From the NCBI GenBank assembly GCA_937901965.1, contig CALGSW010000001.1, positions 186,001-250,000 of the forward strand: a stretch of 64,000 bases of DNA, written 5' to 3'. Both the position numbers and the translations under genes were made by a program. Below the pieces are notes generated by a model. That model had not been told where the DNA came from. It saw nothing but the letters and a program-made list of their open reading frames with translations, and made no database searches. Below, one piece after another: positions 7,768 to 16,744 of this stretch (the first letter of the stretch is position 1; each line of letters opens with the position of its first letter). The DNA comes from an uncultured Bacteroidota bacterium. Its GTDB lineage: Bacteria > Bacteroidota > Bacteroidia > Bacteroidales > UBA932.

Positions 7768-9603
7768 TTAATCCTGTTGATTGTCAATAACTTTAATCTT
7801 CTCTTCAATCTGGGCCAGCTCCTCTTTTGCCCTGGCAATCTTTTTATCCAGTTCAAGCAAAAGTGCTTCTGCATTTTTTGATTTTGCAAAGAATCCCATA
7901 TTGTTTTCCCAAACAGCAATATCATTCTCCATTAGCCTGAACTTCTGAACCAGCTTGTCTCTTTCACTTCTTATACCTCTGTCACCTCTTCCGGAGCTTT
8001 GAAGCTCTTTAATGTGCTTTTTGTATCTGTCTATCTTATGGTCATTTTCATTAGATCTGATGTCAGCAAATTTTGAGTCAATCGCATGTCTGTATGCTGC
8101 CTGAATTCTCTCCTTATCTTTGATAGGAACAAATCCCAGTTCAGACCATCTTGACTGGAAGTCCTTAAGTGCTTCAATATTTTCAGATGTTTTAGAATCT
8201 GTCTTATAATCGTTAATCTCCTGAATTAATTCAAGCTTCTTCTTAAGATTCTCTTCATATGATTCATCAACTGAACTGAAATGTTTTGATTTATTCTCAA
8301 AAAACTCATCACAGGCTGCACGGAATCTTTTCCAAACTGCATCTGACTGTTTTCTTGCTACAGGGCCTATCTCTTTCCATTTTTTCTGAAGATTGATTAG
8401 CTGATCTGTTGTTTTCTTCCAGTCATTACTAGATTTAAGAGCCTCTGCCTGTTCACAGAGAGCTATCTTTTTATCCAGATTGTCCTGCATTTGAACTTTA
8501 AAGCCTGAATAATAGTCTCTTTTAGAGTTGTAAAACTTATCGCAAGCGGCTCTGAATCTGTCATATATCTTCTGATTCTCTTTTCTTGATGCGAATCCGA
8601 TATTTTTCCACTCAGCCTGTAGGTTTTCTATCTGTTTGGAAAGGTTGTTCCAATCTTTTCCATCAATATTTTCAAGCACTGCAATAGCCTCTGCCTTTTC
8701 ACAGATTGCCTCTTTGAGCTCAAGGTTATGCCTTTGATCCTCTTTAAGTCTTTCAAAAAACTCCTGCTGACGTTTGTTAATTGAGGAGGTGGCCTTTTTA
8801 AAACGCTCCCATATCTCTTCGCGCAGCTCCTTAGGAACAGGGCCCAGTTCTCTCCACTCGTCATGAAGTTTCTGAAGCTTTCTGAATGCCTCAACTACGT
8901 TATTTTCATTAATCAGCTCCTCAGCCTTAACACACAAATCTGTCTTAATTTCAAGATTTTTCTTTAAGTCAAGATCTCTTAACTCATTATTTATTTTTAC
9001 AAAATCGTAGAATTTCTCAATGTTAAACTGATAACACTCCCAGACATCCTTATTTGCAGCCTGTGGAACAGGACCTGTTGCTTTCCACCTGTTCTGGAGC
9101 TCCCTGAATGCAGGAAATGTATGGTTAAGGTCCTCCTGTTTCTCAAGCAATGCCTTTAACTCCTCAATTATCTCAAGTTTGATTCTGAGATTTTCATCCT
9201 TTTGTTTTTCAATGTTCTGAATAAAGGATGTTCTGGTTGTCTTGTAATTCTGGTATAACTCTTTAAATCCCCTTTCAAGCTCTGCAAACGGATTATTTGA
9301 GACCAGGTTTTCTGCACTCTCCTCTTCGTTTGTATCAGAAGAGTCTGACGGGATCTGAAATCCTGCTGCAATTTTCTCTTTTTTCAGAACTTTGTAAAAT
9401 GCCGCCTTGATTATATCAGCATTTTTATAAAGTTCCTGCTGGTCTGCACGATCCAGCATCTTCTGGAAAGCATCAATAATTTCCAAAAGGCTTTTTGCAG
9501 AATAATCTAGATTCTCAGATACAGATTCTTCCTGAATAATATCAGGGAGATTCTCTTCGCCGTTTTGCTCGTTTAGGGCTGGTGTGTTCAATTCCTGGTT
9601 CAT
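7768..9603 (-). CDS. DUF349 domain-containing coiled-coil protein
   Basis: A 611-residue acidic, highly helical protein without signal peptide or membrane segment. It consists mostly of repeated DUF349 units, about 70 residues each, marked by a W-K-x-x-GPVP/GFV core and then an FRAACDxFFxxK-like helix. At least five copies are recognisable (for example RWKATGPVPQ, EWRELGPVPKE, EWKNIGFASRK, KWKEIGPVARK, RWSELGFVPIK). The molecular function of the family is not established. A longer reading from 9738 exists. ATG at 9603 (MNQELNTPAL) is chosen because the extra N-terminus is unlike the family, and a -7 box sits at 9641-9634, upstream of this start but inside the longer one. Confidence 0.88.
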   Translation of the reverse strand: MNQELNTPALNEQNGEENLPDIIQEESVSENLDYSAKSLLEIIDAFQKMLDRADQQELYKNADIIKAAFYKVLKKEKIAAGFQIPSDSSDTNEEESAENLVSNNPFAELERGFKELYQNYKTTRTSFIQNIEKQKDENLRIKLEIIEELKALLEKQEDLNHTFPAFRELQNRWKATGPVPQAANKDVWECYQFNIEKFYDFVKINNELRDLDLKKNLEIKTDLCVKAEELINENNVVEAFRKLQKLHDEWRELGPVPKELREEIWERFKKATSSINKRQQEFFERLKEDQRHNLELKEAICEKAEAIAVLENIDGKDWNNLSKQIENLQAEWKNIGFASRKENQKIYDRFRAACDKFYNSKRDYYSGFKVQMQDNLDKKIALCEQAEALKSSNDWKKTTDQLINLQKKWKEIGPVARKQSDAVWKRFRAACDEFFENKSKHFSSVDESYEENLKKKLELIQEINDYKTDSKTSENIEALKDFQSRWSELGFVPIKDKERIQAAYRHAIDSKFADIRSNENDHKIDRYKKHIKELQSSGRGDRGIRSERDKLVQKFRLMENDIAVWENNMGFFAKSKNAEALLLELDKKIARAKEELAQIEEKIKVIDNQQD

Positions 9604-9633
9604 TAGTACAAGACAATTATGTTTAATAACCCG

Positions 9634-9641
9634 CAAATATA
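9634..9641 (-). promoter_or_regulatory. -7 box of the DUF349-yidC-yggS unit
   Basis: TATATTTG on the minus strand matches TAnnTTTG exactly and lies about 30 bases before the ATG at 9603. No TTTG occurs at the expected -33 spacing, so this is a one-box call. Confidence 0.5.
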
Positions 9642-9648
9642 AAAAAAA

Positions 9649-9678
9649 TTTGCCAAAGCGGTGATTTATGTAAATTTG
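9649..9678 (+). promoter_or_regulatory. Promoter of trmD, almost touching the start codon
   Basis: TTTG at 9649-9652 and TAAATTTG at 9671-9678 are separated by 18 bases. The ATG of trmD is at 9683, only 4 bases after the -7 box, so a transcript from here would be leaderless or nearly so. Confidence 0.45.
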
Positions 9679-9682
9679 CGGC

Positions 9683-10369
9683 ATGATACATATAGATATT
9701 TTATCAGTAGTACCTGAACTGCTTGATAGTCCGCTCAATCACTCAATTGTTAAACGAGCTAAAGAGAAGGGGCTTGCAAGCATCAAAGTACATGATATCA
9801 GAGAATTTGGCAAAGGAAATTACAGGCAGGTAGATGACTATCCATTTGGCGGAGAGGCAGGAATGGTGCTGATGATTGAACCAATCTTTAACCTGATTGC
9901 AAAACTTAAAGAAGAGAGGGAGTATGACGAGATAATTTATATGACTCCCGATGGCGTTCTGCTTGATCAGCCGGTTTCAAATATGTTATCGTGCAAAGGT
10001 AATCTTATCATTATTTGTGGTCATTACAAAGGAATTGACCACAGGATCAGAGAACATCTGGTCACCCTGGAAGTATCTATTGGTAATTATGTTTTAAGCG
10101 GAGGTGAGATTCCGGCTGCAGTCCTGGTTGACTCAATAGTCAGATTGATTCCGGGAGCAATTGGCGATGAGACGTCTGCATTGAGTGACTCATTCCAGGA
10201 TGAACTGCTGGCCCCACCAGTTTATACAAGACCTGCAGATTTTAACGGGTGGAAAGTTCCGGATGTTTTACTTTCAGGCAATCCAAAATTAATAAATGCC
10301 TGGAAAGAAGAGCAATCAATGGAACGAACTAAAAAACTTCGCCCCTCATTACTGAAGGGCGACGATTAG
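9683..10369 (+). CDS. trmD: tRNA (guanine-N1)-methyltransferase TrmD
   Basis: Methylates G37 next to the anticodon using S-adenosylmethionine, preventing +1 frameshifts. The 228 residues belong to the SPOUT superfamily with a trefoil knot. [21 protein letters not shown] is the normal TrmD N-terminus, which supports the start at 9683. The AdoMet/knot region contains [16 protein letters not shown] and then [11 protein letters not shown] (the knot loop), followed by the [22 protein letters not shown] tRNA-binding C-terminal part. The gene is monocistronic, divergent from the DUF349 gene and convergent with the next gene, sharing 4 bases. Confidence 0.97.
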   Translation: MIHIDILSVVPELLDSPLNHSIVKRAKEKGLASIKVHDIREFGKGNYRQVDDYPFGGEAGMVLMIEPIFNLIAKLKEEREYDEIIYMTPDGVLLDQPVSNMLSCKGNLIIICGHYKGIDHRIREHLVTLEVSIGNYVLSGGEIPAAVLVDSIVRLIPGAIGDETSALSDSFQDELLAPPVYTRPADFNGWKVPDVLLSGNPKLINAWKEEQSMERTKKLRPSLLKGDD

Positions 10370-11883
10370 AATCCAAATTCATCTACAACTATTTTCTCCT
10401 GCTTATCCTCTTTTGGTTTCTGTGCAATCTGATGCACAGCTCTCGGTTCAATAAGCATCGCCTTTTCAATTGCGGGACAAACATATTCACACCCTCCACA
10501 GCCTATGCAGATATTTCTGTCTACAACAGGTATTGTAAGCCCTGCATCTCCATAAGGGACCATCGTGATAGCTTTTGTAGGACAATGTTCGTCGCATGCT
10601 CCGCAAGCAGTATTATCAGTAACAACAATACATTTTTCTTCGTAAAATCTTACCTGTCCTATCTGAGTCAGCTTTTTATCTTCAAGGCTTAATGGTATCA
10701 GAGCACCATTAGGACATACCTGAGTACATACATTGCAGTCATATCCACAGAAATGTTTTTCAAAGCTAAGTACAGGCATTAAAAGTCCGTTGATTCCATA
10801 CTCACCGGTTGCCGGTTTGATTATTCCGTTAGGACAAGCTGAAACACAGGCCTGACAAGTTGTGCAGTTATTTTTGAGATTTGACACGCTTATGGCTCCC
10901 GGAGGGGCAATACCGTTTTCAGTCTCTTTAGGAGACGAAAGATATTTTTTAGTTACCGCCCGGGCTGCAATAAATGAACCCATCAATCCCATTGTTAACA
11001 GAGCCTCTCTTCTGCCTGAAACAGGTTTCTCTGTTTTTTGCCCGCCTTTACCCCACATGTATTTGTATTTGACAGCTGATTTTTTACAGACTGTCATGCA
11101 GTTAAAGCAGGCTACACATCTGGATGCATCAATCTCTGCTTTCTCTATATCTATACACTCAGATTTGCAATTTGAGATACAAAGTCTGCATTTGTTACAA
11201 CTCTCTTTATCTATAACCGGACTGAAAGCGGAAAACCTGGAGAACAGACCGAGCGTAGTTCCTACAGGGCATACTGTATTGCAATACAACCTTCCTCTGA
11301 ATGCGCTCATCAATATTACCAAAATCAAAAAAGCGAGGGCAAAAAAGAAAGATAATGCAATAAACTGTGAGTAACTTCTGAAAAAGATAGTATCGGGGAA
11401 AATAGAAGAGAGCACATTGTGAATGAACTGCTCGCTTCTGCTTAAAATTTCAGAGGATATTTTACCATAATTTGAATATGGATCCAGAAGTGAAATTACA
11501 AAAGACGATCCAAAAAGCAGCGGAATGCCAGATAATACTAGAAATGAGTATCTAAGAAATTTACTAGGAGTTGAATAGGTAAATCTCTTTGATTTTTTGC
11601 TTCTGAACAGCGAAGTGATTCGCCATACTGTATCCTGCATTGTTCCAAGCGGACATATTGTTGAACAATATACCCTTCCAAATAATAAGACCAGAATAAA
11701 TAAAGAGGCCAGGACTACTGCAGAGCCTGTAAAAACACCCAGTAGTGCCGGAACAAACTGTATAGTCAGCAGCTTTGAAAAGAATAAATTATCTCTGTTA
11801 GAGAAAAAAAGAAAAGCAAGGGTAATCAGAATAGTTATTGCAAGCGAAACAGCTACCCTACCCCATTTTAACCACTTATACAT
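10366..11883 (-). CDS. NapH/CcoG-like membrane polyferredoxin
   Basis: A 505-residue membrane protein with about four N-terminal helices (residues 10-200) followed by a cysteine-rich cytoplasmic or periplasmic part. Within the membrane part are the CSTICPLGT and CNTVCPVGT motifs typical of NapH/NosR-type electron-transfer proteins. Ferredoxin-type clusters follow: [52 protein letters not shown] and [12 protein letters not shown]. At least five [4Fe-4S] clusters are therefore plausible. It probably moves electrons between quinol and a redox partner, but the partner is unknown. The DUF362 gene precedes it by 5 bases on the same strand, so the two form an operon. Confidence 0.8.
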   Translation of the reverse strand: MYKWLKWGRVAVSLAITILITLAFLFFSNRDNLFFSKLLTIQFVPALLGVFTGSAVVLASLFILVLLFGRVYCSTICPLGTMQDTVWRITSLFRSKKSKRFTYSTPSKFLRYSFLVLSGIPLLFGSSFVISLLDPYSNYGKISSEILSRSEQFIHNVLSSIFPDTIFFRSYSQFIALSFFFALAFLILVILMSAFRGRLYCNTVCPVGTTLGLFSRFSAFSPVIDKESCNKCRLCISNCKSECIDIEKAEIDASRCVACFNCMTVCKKSAVKYKYMWGKGGQKTEKPVSGRREALLTMGLMGSFIAARAVTKKYLSSPKETENGIAPPGAISVSNLKNNCTTCQACVSACPNGIIKPATGEYGINGLLMPVLSFEKHFCGYDCNVCTQVCPNGALIPLSLEDKKLTQIGQVRFYEEKCIVVTDNTACGACDEHCPTKAITMVPYGDAGLTIPVVDRNICIGCGGCEYVCPAIEKAMLIEPRAVHQIAQKPKEDKQEKIVVDEFGF

Positions 11884-11888
11884 TACAT

Positions 11889-12818
11889 TCAGATTTTTAT
11901 TCTCTCAACTTTAATCGCATCAAGATTAGTTGTTCCCACTTTAGCCCGTTCAGCCTTTTGAATATGTGAAACATCCTCAATTCTCATCTCCTTAAACTGA
12001 TTAAAAAATCTTAGAGCAGCTGTGTCAACTGCAACAATATCTGTTGACATAAAGAGAGCCTTTGCAAGTACAACATCATCAGTAGTCTTGCCTTTAGGTC
12101 CGTTCTGAGTCATAACCCTGTATGCATCTATAATATTTAGAACCGGCATCTTAGAGTATGTTGAGCAGTCTGCAATACATTGCTGAAGATCATTTGCATG
12201 CCAAAATCTCCTGTCCCACACAATCCCCATAAAATTTTTCATAGACATGGTCATTTTCGCACCACCATGATTTTTTAAAACAGGAACATTAATCCATACA
12301 TCACAATCAACAATTGACTCATGGATTTTAGCACTCTTGAGCCTCAACCCTTTTGGAAGAGAAACCTCTTTGTAATATTTTTCGTCATGTGCAAATGCCA
12401 CTTTGGCACCGGCTGCCCTGGCTGCCGCCTCAATCCCGCTGTTCTTATAACAAGCTTGCCATTCATCACATGTATGGTCAAAGACTACTACCTCTGAAGC
12501 TCCGGCAGAGAGACAGTCCTTTACAATTGCAGCTACAAGCTCTGGATTTGTGTTTGCTGCATATTCAGGCTTTTTATCCCAGCCAATATTAGGTTTGACT
12601 ACTACCCTATTCCCTTTTTTAACAAATTTTGTAATTCCTCCCATGGCTGCAATACCTCTTTTGTACATAGCAACTGGCTCACCACCCATAACTGCCACAA
12701 GATCGTTTGGTTTCTGAGCCTCTTTACTTTCAGAGGCAAACAAATTTTCTGGTTTTAGCTGGACTGCTCCTGCGATTCCCCCTAGAAGGGCCGATTTTAG
12801 AAAATTTCTTCTTTCCAT
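11889..12818 (-). CDS. DUF362 domain-containing protein with Tat-type signal
   Basis: A 309-residue protein starting MERRNFLKSALLGGIAGAV, a twin-arginine (RRNFLK) export signal, so it likely acts in the periplasm and may carry a folded cofactor. DUF362 features include VVKPNIGWDKKPEYAAN, VVVFDHTCDEW and NVPVLKNHGGAKMTMSMKNFMG. The family is often found with 4Fe-4S proteins, as here, but its activity is not established. An ATG 12 codons upstream (12854) is rejected because a good promoter lies between the two possible starts. It is the first gene of a two-gene unit with the polyferredoxin. Confidence 0.83.
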   Translation of the reverse strand: MERRNFLKSALLGGIAGAVQLKPENLFASESKEAQKPNDLVAVMGGEPVAMYKRGIAAMGGITKFVKKGNRVVVKPNIGWDKKPEYAANTNPELVAAIVKDCLSAGASEVVVFDHTCDEWQACYKNSGIEAAARAAGAKVAFAHDEKYYKEVSLPKGLRLKSAKIHESIVDCDVWINVPVLKNHGGAKMTMSMKNFMGIVWDRRFWHANDLQQCIADCSTYSKMPVLNIIDAYRVMTQNGPKGKTTDDVVLAKALFMSTDIVAVDTAALRFFNQFKEMRIEDVSHIQKAERAKVGTTNLDAIKVERIKI

Positions 12819-12837
12819 ATGTGGTCTATATTTTAGA

Positions 12838-12869
12838 CAAATATACCTTTTCACTTTTGCCCAAGCAAA
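12838..12869 (-). promoter_or_regulatory. Promoter of the DUF362-polyferredoxin unit
   Basis: On the minus strand TTTG (12869-12866), 20 bases, then TATATTTG (12845-12838). Both boxes match the Bacteroidota consensus, and the start codon at 12818 lies about 20 bases downstream. It decides the start of the DUF362 gene. Confidence 0.68.
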
Positions 12870-12900
12870 AAAAAAACTATATTAGAGCAAATTTTCATCT

Positions 12901-13119
12901 ATGAAAGACAATATATTCAAGAGAATATGGCGGTTCTACTATGAAGGTTTCAGGAATATGACCTCTCTTGGTAAAACACTTTGGCTGATAATAGCAATAA
13001 AACTATTCATTATGTTTTTCATACTGAAGCTTTTCTTCTTCAGGTCTGATCTGCGGGAATACAATACAGTGGAAGAGAAGAGTGATAAAGTAATTGAGAA
13101 TCTAATTAATCCTAAATAA
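12901..13119 (+). CDS. DUF4492 small membrane protein of the cytochrome bd operon
   Basis: A 72-residue protein with one strong membrane helix at about 27-48 (LWLIIAIKLFIMFFILKLFFF). The FYYEGFRNMTxLGKTLWLIIxIKL block is the DUF4492 signature. In Bacteroidota this family regularly precedes cydA, so a role as a small accessory subunit or assembly factor of cytochrome bd, analogous to CydX, is reasonable but inferred. It starts the cyd operon, with 21 bases to cydA. A weak promoter (TTTG 12856-12859, 18 bases, TATATTAG 12878-12885, one mismatch) lies just upstream and overlaps the divergent promoter. Confidence 0.85.
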   Translation: MKDNIFKRIWRFYYEGFRNMTSLGKTLWLIIAIKLFIMFFILKLFFFRSDLREYNTVEEKSDKVIENLINPK

Positions 13120-13140
13120 AATAAACTAATACCTTAAACC

Positions 13141-14715
13141 ATGATTTTAGCTTCACTTGTTGATTTGTCAAGACTCCAGTTTGCTCTGACTGCAATGTAC
13201 CACTGGATTTTTGTACCGCTCACCCTGGGGCTCGGGTTCATCATAGCTATTATGGAGACGTACTATGTAAGAACCGGCAATGAATTCTGGAAAAGAACAG
13301 CGAAATTCTGGATGAATATTTTCGCCGTAAACTTTGCCATAGGAGTTGCAACAGGGCTAATCCTGGAATTTCAGTTTGGCACTAACTGGTCTAACTACTC
13401 TTGGTTTGTCGGGGACATTTTTGGTGCTCCACTGGCAATTGAAGGAATTCTTGCCTTTTTCCTGGAGAGTACTTTTTTTGCAGTTATGTTCTTTGGATGG
13501 AACAAAGTAAGCAAAAAGACCCACCTTCTCTCCACATATCTCGTGGCAATAGGTACAAATCTATCTGCTCTCTGGATTCTGGTTGCAAATGCCTGGATGC
13601 AATTTCCAACGGGTATGCAATTCAATCCGGACACAGCCAGAAACGAAATGGTTGATTTCTGGTCAGTTGCACTCTCTCCGGTAGCTATTAATAAATTTAT
13701 CCACACTACAACAAACGGATATGTACTTGCTGCAATATTTGTAATTGGGGTCTCTGCCTGGTTCCTAATGAAAAAGAGAGAAGAGGAGTTTGCCAGAAAA
13801 AGCATAAAAATATCTGCAATTTTTGGTCTTGTGTCCTTAATTATTCTTATTTGGTCAGGTGACGGATCGGCAGTACATGTAGCTAAGAAACAGCCAATGA
13901 AACTTGCTGCGATGGAGGGCCTTTACAAGAGTCATGAAGGCACCGGAATTGTAGCAATAGGAATCCTTAATCCTGGTAAGCAAATTAATGATTATTACGA
14001 TAATCCTCTTAAATATAAAAATGAGAAGCCATTCTGGCTTAACATTTCAATACCACAGGGATTATCACTTCTGGTTAATAGAAAAATGGACACTTATGTT
14101 CCAGGTGTAGAGGATATTCTTGAAGGCGGGTACATTTACACAGATCGTAACGGTAATGAGAAAATAGCTCCACCGGTTGAAGAGAGAATGGCATTAGGTA
14201 AACTTGCAATTGCAGGGCTAGCTGAATACAGGAAGGCCAGCAAAGCCGGTGACGAAGAGGGCAAAGATATAGCATATAAACAGCTTATGGATAACTTTGA
14301 CCATTTTGGGTATGGCTATATTGAGAAGCCTACTGATATTGTTCCCAATATCCCCCTTACATTCTATGCGTTTCATATAATGGTACTACTCGGCGGCTTC
14401 TTTCTGCTCTTTTTGGGTCTTACTCTTTACATGGAGTATAAAGGAATTATTGGTAAGCACAAATGGTACCACTGGCTCGCTATTGCAAGTATCCCTCTAG
14501 TTTATATATGCTCTCAGGCAGGATGGGTAGTAGCAGAAGTTGGAAGACAACCTTGGACCATACAGGATTTGCTTCCGGTTAATGCAGCTGTTTCGGGAGT
14601 GAATGCCGGATCGGTTCAGACAACACTGATAATGTTTTTTGTTTTGTTTACCATCTTACTCATTGCCGAGATAGGAATCATGATAAAAGTTATCAAAAAA
14701 GGGCCCGGAGCCTGA
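13141..14715 (+). CDS. cydA: Cytochrome bd quinol oxidase subunit I
   Basis: The haem-carrying subunit of the bd oxidase, which oxidises quinol and reduces O2 with high affinity. It has 524 residues and about nine membrane helices. SRLQFALTAMYHWIFVPLTLG contains the N-terminal histidine that ligates a high-spin haem. GRQPWTIQDLLPVNAAVS near the C-terminus is the conserved GRQPW motif. The quinol (Q) loop lies between about residues 240 and 400, and its insertion is moderate. It is followed by cydB after 26 bases. Together with DUF4492 this forms a complete oxidase operon; no cydDC was found in the window. Confidence 0.97.
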   Translation: MILASLVDLSRLQFALTAMYHWIFVPLTLGLGFIIAIMETYYVRTGNEFWKRTAKFWMNIFAVNFAIGVATGLILEFQFGTNWSNYSWFVGDIFGAPLAIEGILAFFLESTFFAVMFFGWNKVSKKTHLLSTYLVAIGTNLSALWILVANAWMQFPTGMQFNPDTARNEMVDFWSVALSPVAINKFIHTTTNGYVLAAIFVIGVSAWFLMKKREEEFARKSIKISAIFGLVSLIILIWSGDGSAVHVAKKQPMKLAAMEGLYKSHEGTGIVAIGILNPGKQINDYYDNPLKYKNEKPFWLNISIPQGLSLLVNRKMDTYVPGVEDILEGGYIYTDRNGNEKIAPPVEERMALGKLAIAGLAEYRKASKAGDEEGKDIAYKQLMDNFDHFGYGYIEKPTDIVPNIPLTFYAFHIMVLLGGFFLLFLGLTLYMEYKGIIGKHKWYHWLAIASIPLVYICSQAGWVVAEVGRQPWTIQDLLPVNAAVSGVNAGSVQTTLIMFFVLFTILLIAEIGIMIKVIKKGPGA

Positions 14716-14741
14716 TATAAATTCATTAAAAAGATTTAACT

Positions 14742-15890
14742 ATGATATATATACTTCAACAATACTGGTGGCTTATCGTATCCCTGTTAGGGTCACTGCT
14801 GGTTTTCCTGATGTTTGTTCAGGGGGGTCAGTCTCTTCTTTTCAGCACTGCAAAAGAGAAGGATGAAAAAACGTTACTGGTTAATGCTCTGGGACATAAA
14901 TGGGAGTTGACATTTACAACACTTGTTACATTCGGGGGAGCTGTTTTTGCATCATTTCCACTATATTACTCTACAAGCTTTGGAGGAGCATACTGGTTAT
15001 GGATGTCAATACTGTTTCTATTCGTAATCCAGGCCGTCTCATTTGAATACAGAGGTAAAGCAGGAAACTTTCTAGGCGCGAAAACATACGAAACTTTCCT
15101 TTTCCTGAATGGAACATTTGGAACTATCTTACTTGGTGTTGCAGTAGGTATGTTTTTCTCAGGGGGCTCCTTTGTAATGAATAAAAGCAGTATTGCAGAC
15201 ACATTCCAGCCGACAATATCATACTGGACAAACGGATGGCATGGTCTTGAGGCTATCGCAAATCCTTTTAACCTTCTTTTAGGAGTTGTCGTGTATCTTG
15301 CCGCCAGAACCCTTGGTCTTATGTATGTAATGATGCAGATTGACTCTGAATCTCTTTTCCGAAAATGTAAAAATCAGATTAAGATTACCGGGCCGGCTTT
15401 TGTTCTTGGATTTGTTGCATTCCTGATTGCTCTCTTTACTATGACCGGTTACTATGTAAATCCTGAAAATGGGCTTATATCTCCTGTAAGGTATAAATAC
15501 TTCTTTAATATGACAGAGATGATTTGGCCGTTAATTATGTTACTGACCGGCGTTCTGTTAGTTCTTGGAGGATTAAGTCTGAATATATTTGGTAAATCTG
15601 CTCAAAAAAGCAGCTTTTTCATGACCGGTGGCGGAGTAGTGCTTGCCGTATGGAGTCTGCTTATTTGTGCTGCTTTCAATAATACTGCCTTCTTTGTATC
15701 AACGGTAGATCCTCAGTATTCACTTACTCTGGCAAATAGTTCATCCAGTGAGTTTACACTAAAAACCATGGCCTATGCATCACTTATGGTACCATTTGTA
15801 ATGGGATACATATACTATGTCTGGAGAGCAATGACAAAGGTTAAAATGAGCAATGAAGATCTTTCAAAACCTGATACTCACAAATATTAG
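14742..15890 (+). CDS. cydB: Cytochrome bd quinol oxidase subunit II
   Basis: Partner of CydA that stabilises the haem-bearing subunit. The 382 residues have about eight to nine hydrophobic helices. The N-terminal region YWWLIVSLLGSLLVFLMFVQGGQSLL matches the CydB family and carries the short QGGQ element in place of the longer E. coli loop. Its 3' end overlaps the convergent membrane-protein gene by 4 bases, so no separate terminator fits between them. Confidence 0.95.
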   Translation: MIYILQQYWWLIVSLLGSLLVFLMFVQGGQSLLFSTAKEKDEKTLLVNALGHKWELTFTTLVTFGGAVFASFPLYYSTSFGGAYWLWMSILFLFVIQAVSFEYRGKAGNFLGAKTYETFLFLNGTFGTILLGVAVGMFFSGGSFVMNKSSIADTFQPTISYWTNGWHGLEAIANPFNLLLGVVVYLAARTLGLMYVMMQIDSESLFRKCKNQIKITGPAFVLGFVAFLIALFTMTGYYVNPENGLISPVRYKYFFNMTEMIWPLIMLLTGVLLVLGGLSLNIFGKSAQKSSFFMTGGGVVLAVWSLLICAAFNNTAFFVSTVDPQYSLTLANSSSSEFTLKTMAYASLMVPFVMGYIYYVWRAMTKVKMSNEDLSKPDTHKY

Positions 15891-16744
15891 CGACCTGTTA
15901 TGACTTCTCCTTTTGAGTGGTCATACTCAGATCCTGCAGTACTGTGAGGTATTGAATAGACTAAAAGCATTACAAGGGCGGCGACAATATATAAATATTT
16001 TCTGCCTCCCTTTTTTCTATTTAACAACCAGGCTGTTAACCATATTATAAAAGCTACAAGCGTTTTATTGTCAGTCAGATCCTCGCCGAATGGCCAGCCT
16101 GTCCAGTATGCATCAAATGCATATTTTTGCACTAACGGGCCTAAAATTAAACCGCCTGCTCCAAGTGTAACAAGGACAAACAAAGCATATTTATCAATTT
16201 TGATTTTTTCAAAATATGCAGCTATGCCTGTAAAATTAGAAAACAGCATGGCAATAAACATAAGAATGATATGAGGAACCAGTATATAAGCAGGAACAGG
16301 AGCCTTAAAGCGAAGAATTACATCCCCCTCTCCCACTGATGTTCTATCTTCATTATCAATTAGAAATACCGAATATTTAATTTTTGACGCTGCGGGCAGA
16401 GAGGGCACTTCAAAGATGAATGTATCACCCTCTCTTGATGATTTAAGAGTATCTCTCTTCCACTCTCCGGGATAGAGAGAGTATGTCAGTTCAACACTCA
16501 CCTCATCAGGTAAGTTAGATATCATAATCCTTAGTGGTGATTTTTTTTCCGAAGATTTGTAATCTCCGTCTGCCTCTTCATGAGTGAGCGTTGTTTCAGT
16601 GCTTCTTAACAAAACAGCATCACAGGAGGAGCCCTTGTATTTAAATTCCACCTTTACAGGTTTAGTGGGACCGGTAACTCTTTGAAAGTAAACAGCTGAT
16701 AATGTGATGAGGATAGCAGCTATCCATAAAAGCACTTTTTTCAT
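15887..16744 (-). CDS. Unrecognised membrane protein with a beta-rich extracytoplasmic domain
   Basis: I cannot assign this 285-residue protein. It begins with an N-terminal membrane or signal segment (about 4-20). A probable Ig-like or beta-sandwich periplasmic domain follows (about 30-148), with ISNLPDEVSVELTYSLYPGEWKRD reminiscent of a fibronectin-like strand pattern. Then come four or five membrane helices (about 152-270). The segment YAFDAYWTGWPFGEDLTDNK between helices is unusually conserved-looking and could bind a cofactor or ion. It overlaps the M28 peptidase gene upstream by 4 bases, so the two are translationally coupled, and it converges on cydB. Confidence 0.6.
   Translation of the reverse strand: MKKVLLWIAAILITLSAVYFQRVTGPTKPVKVEFKYKGSSCDAVLLRSTETTLTHEEADGDYKSSEKKSPLRIMISNLPDEVSVELTYSLYPGEWKRDTLKSSREGDTFIFEVPSLPAASKIKYSVFLIDNEDRTSVGEGDVILRFKAPVPAYILVPHIILMFIAMLFSNFTGIAAYFEKIKIDKYALFVLVTLGAGGLILGPLVQKYAFDAYWTGWPFGEDLTDNKTLVAFIIWLTAWLLNRKKGGRKYLYIVAALVMLLVYSIPHSTAGSEYDHSKGEVITGR

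Noticed and set aside
7768..9738. Longer DUF349 reading starting at 9738
   Set aside because: The added 45 residues overlap trmD on the other strand and the promoter region, and are not like family N-termini.
13395..13805. 136-codon minus-strand ORF inside cydA
   Set aside because: Antisense shadow of the conserved cydA reading frame; no independent features.
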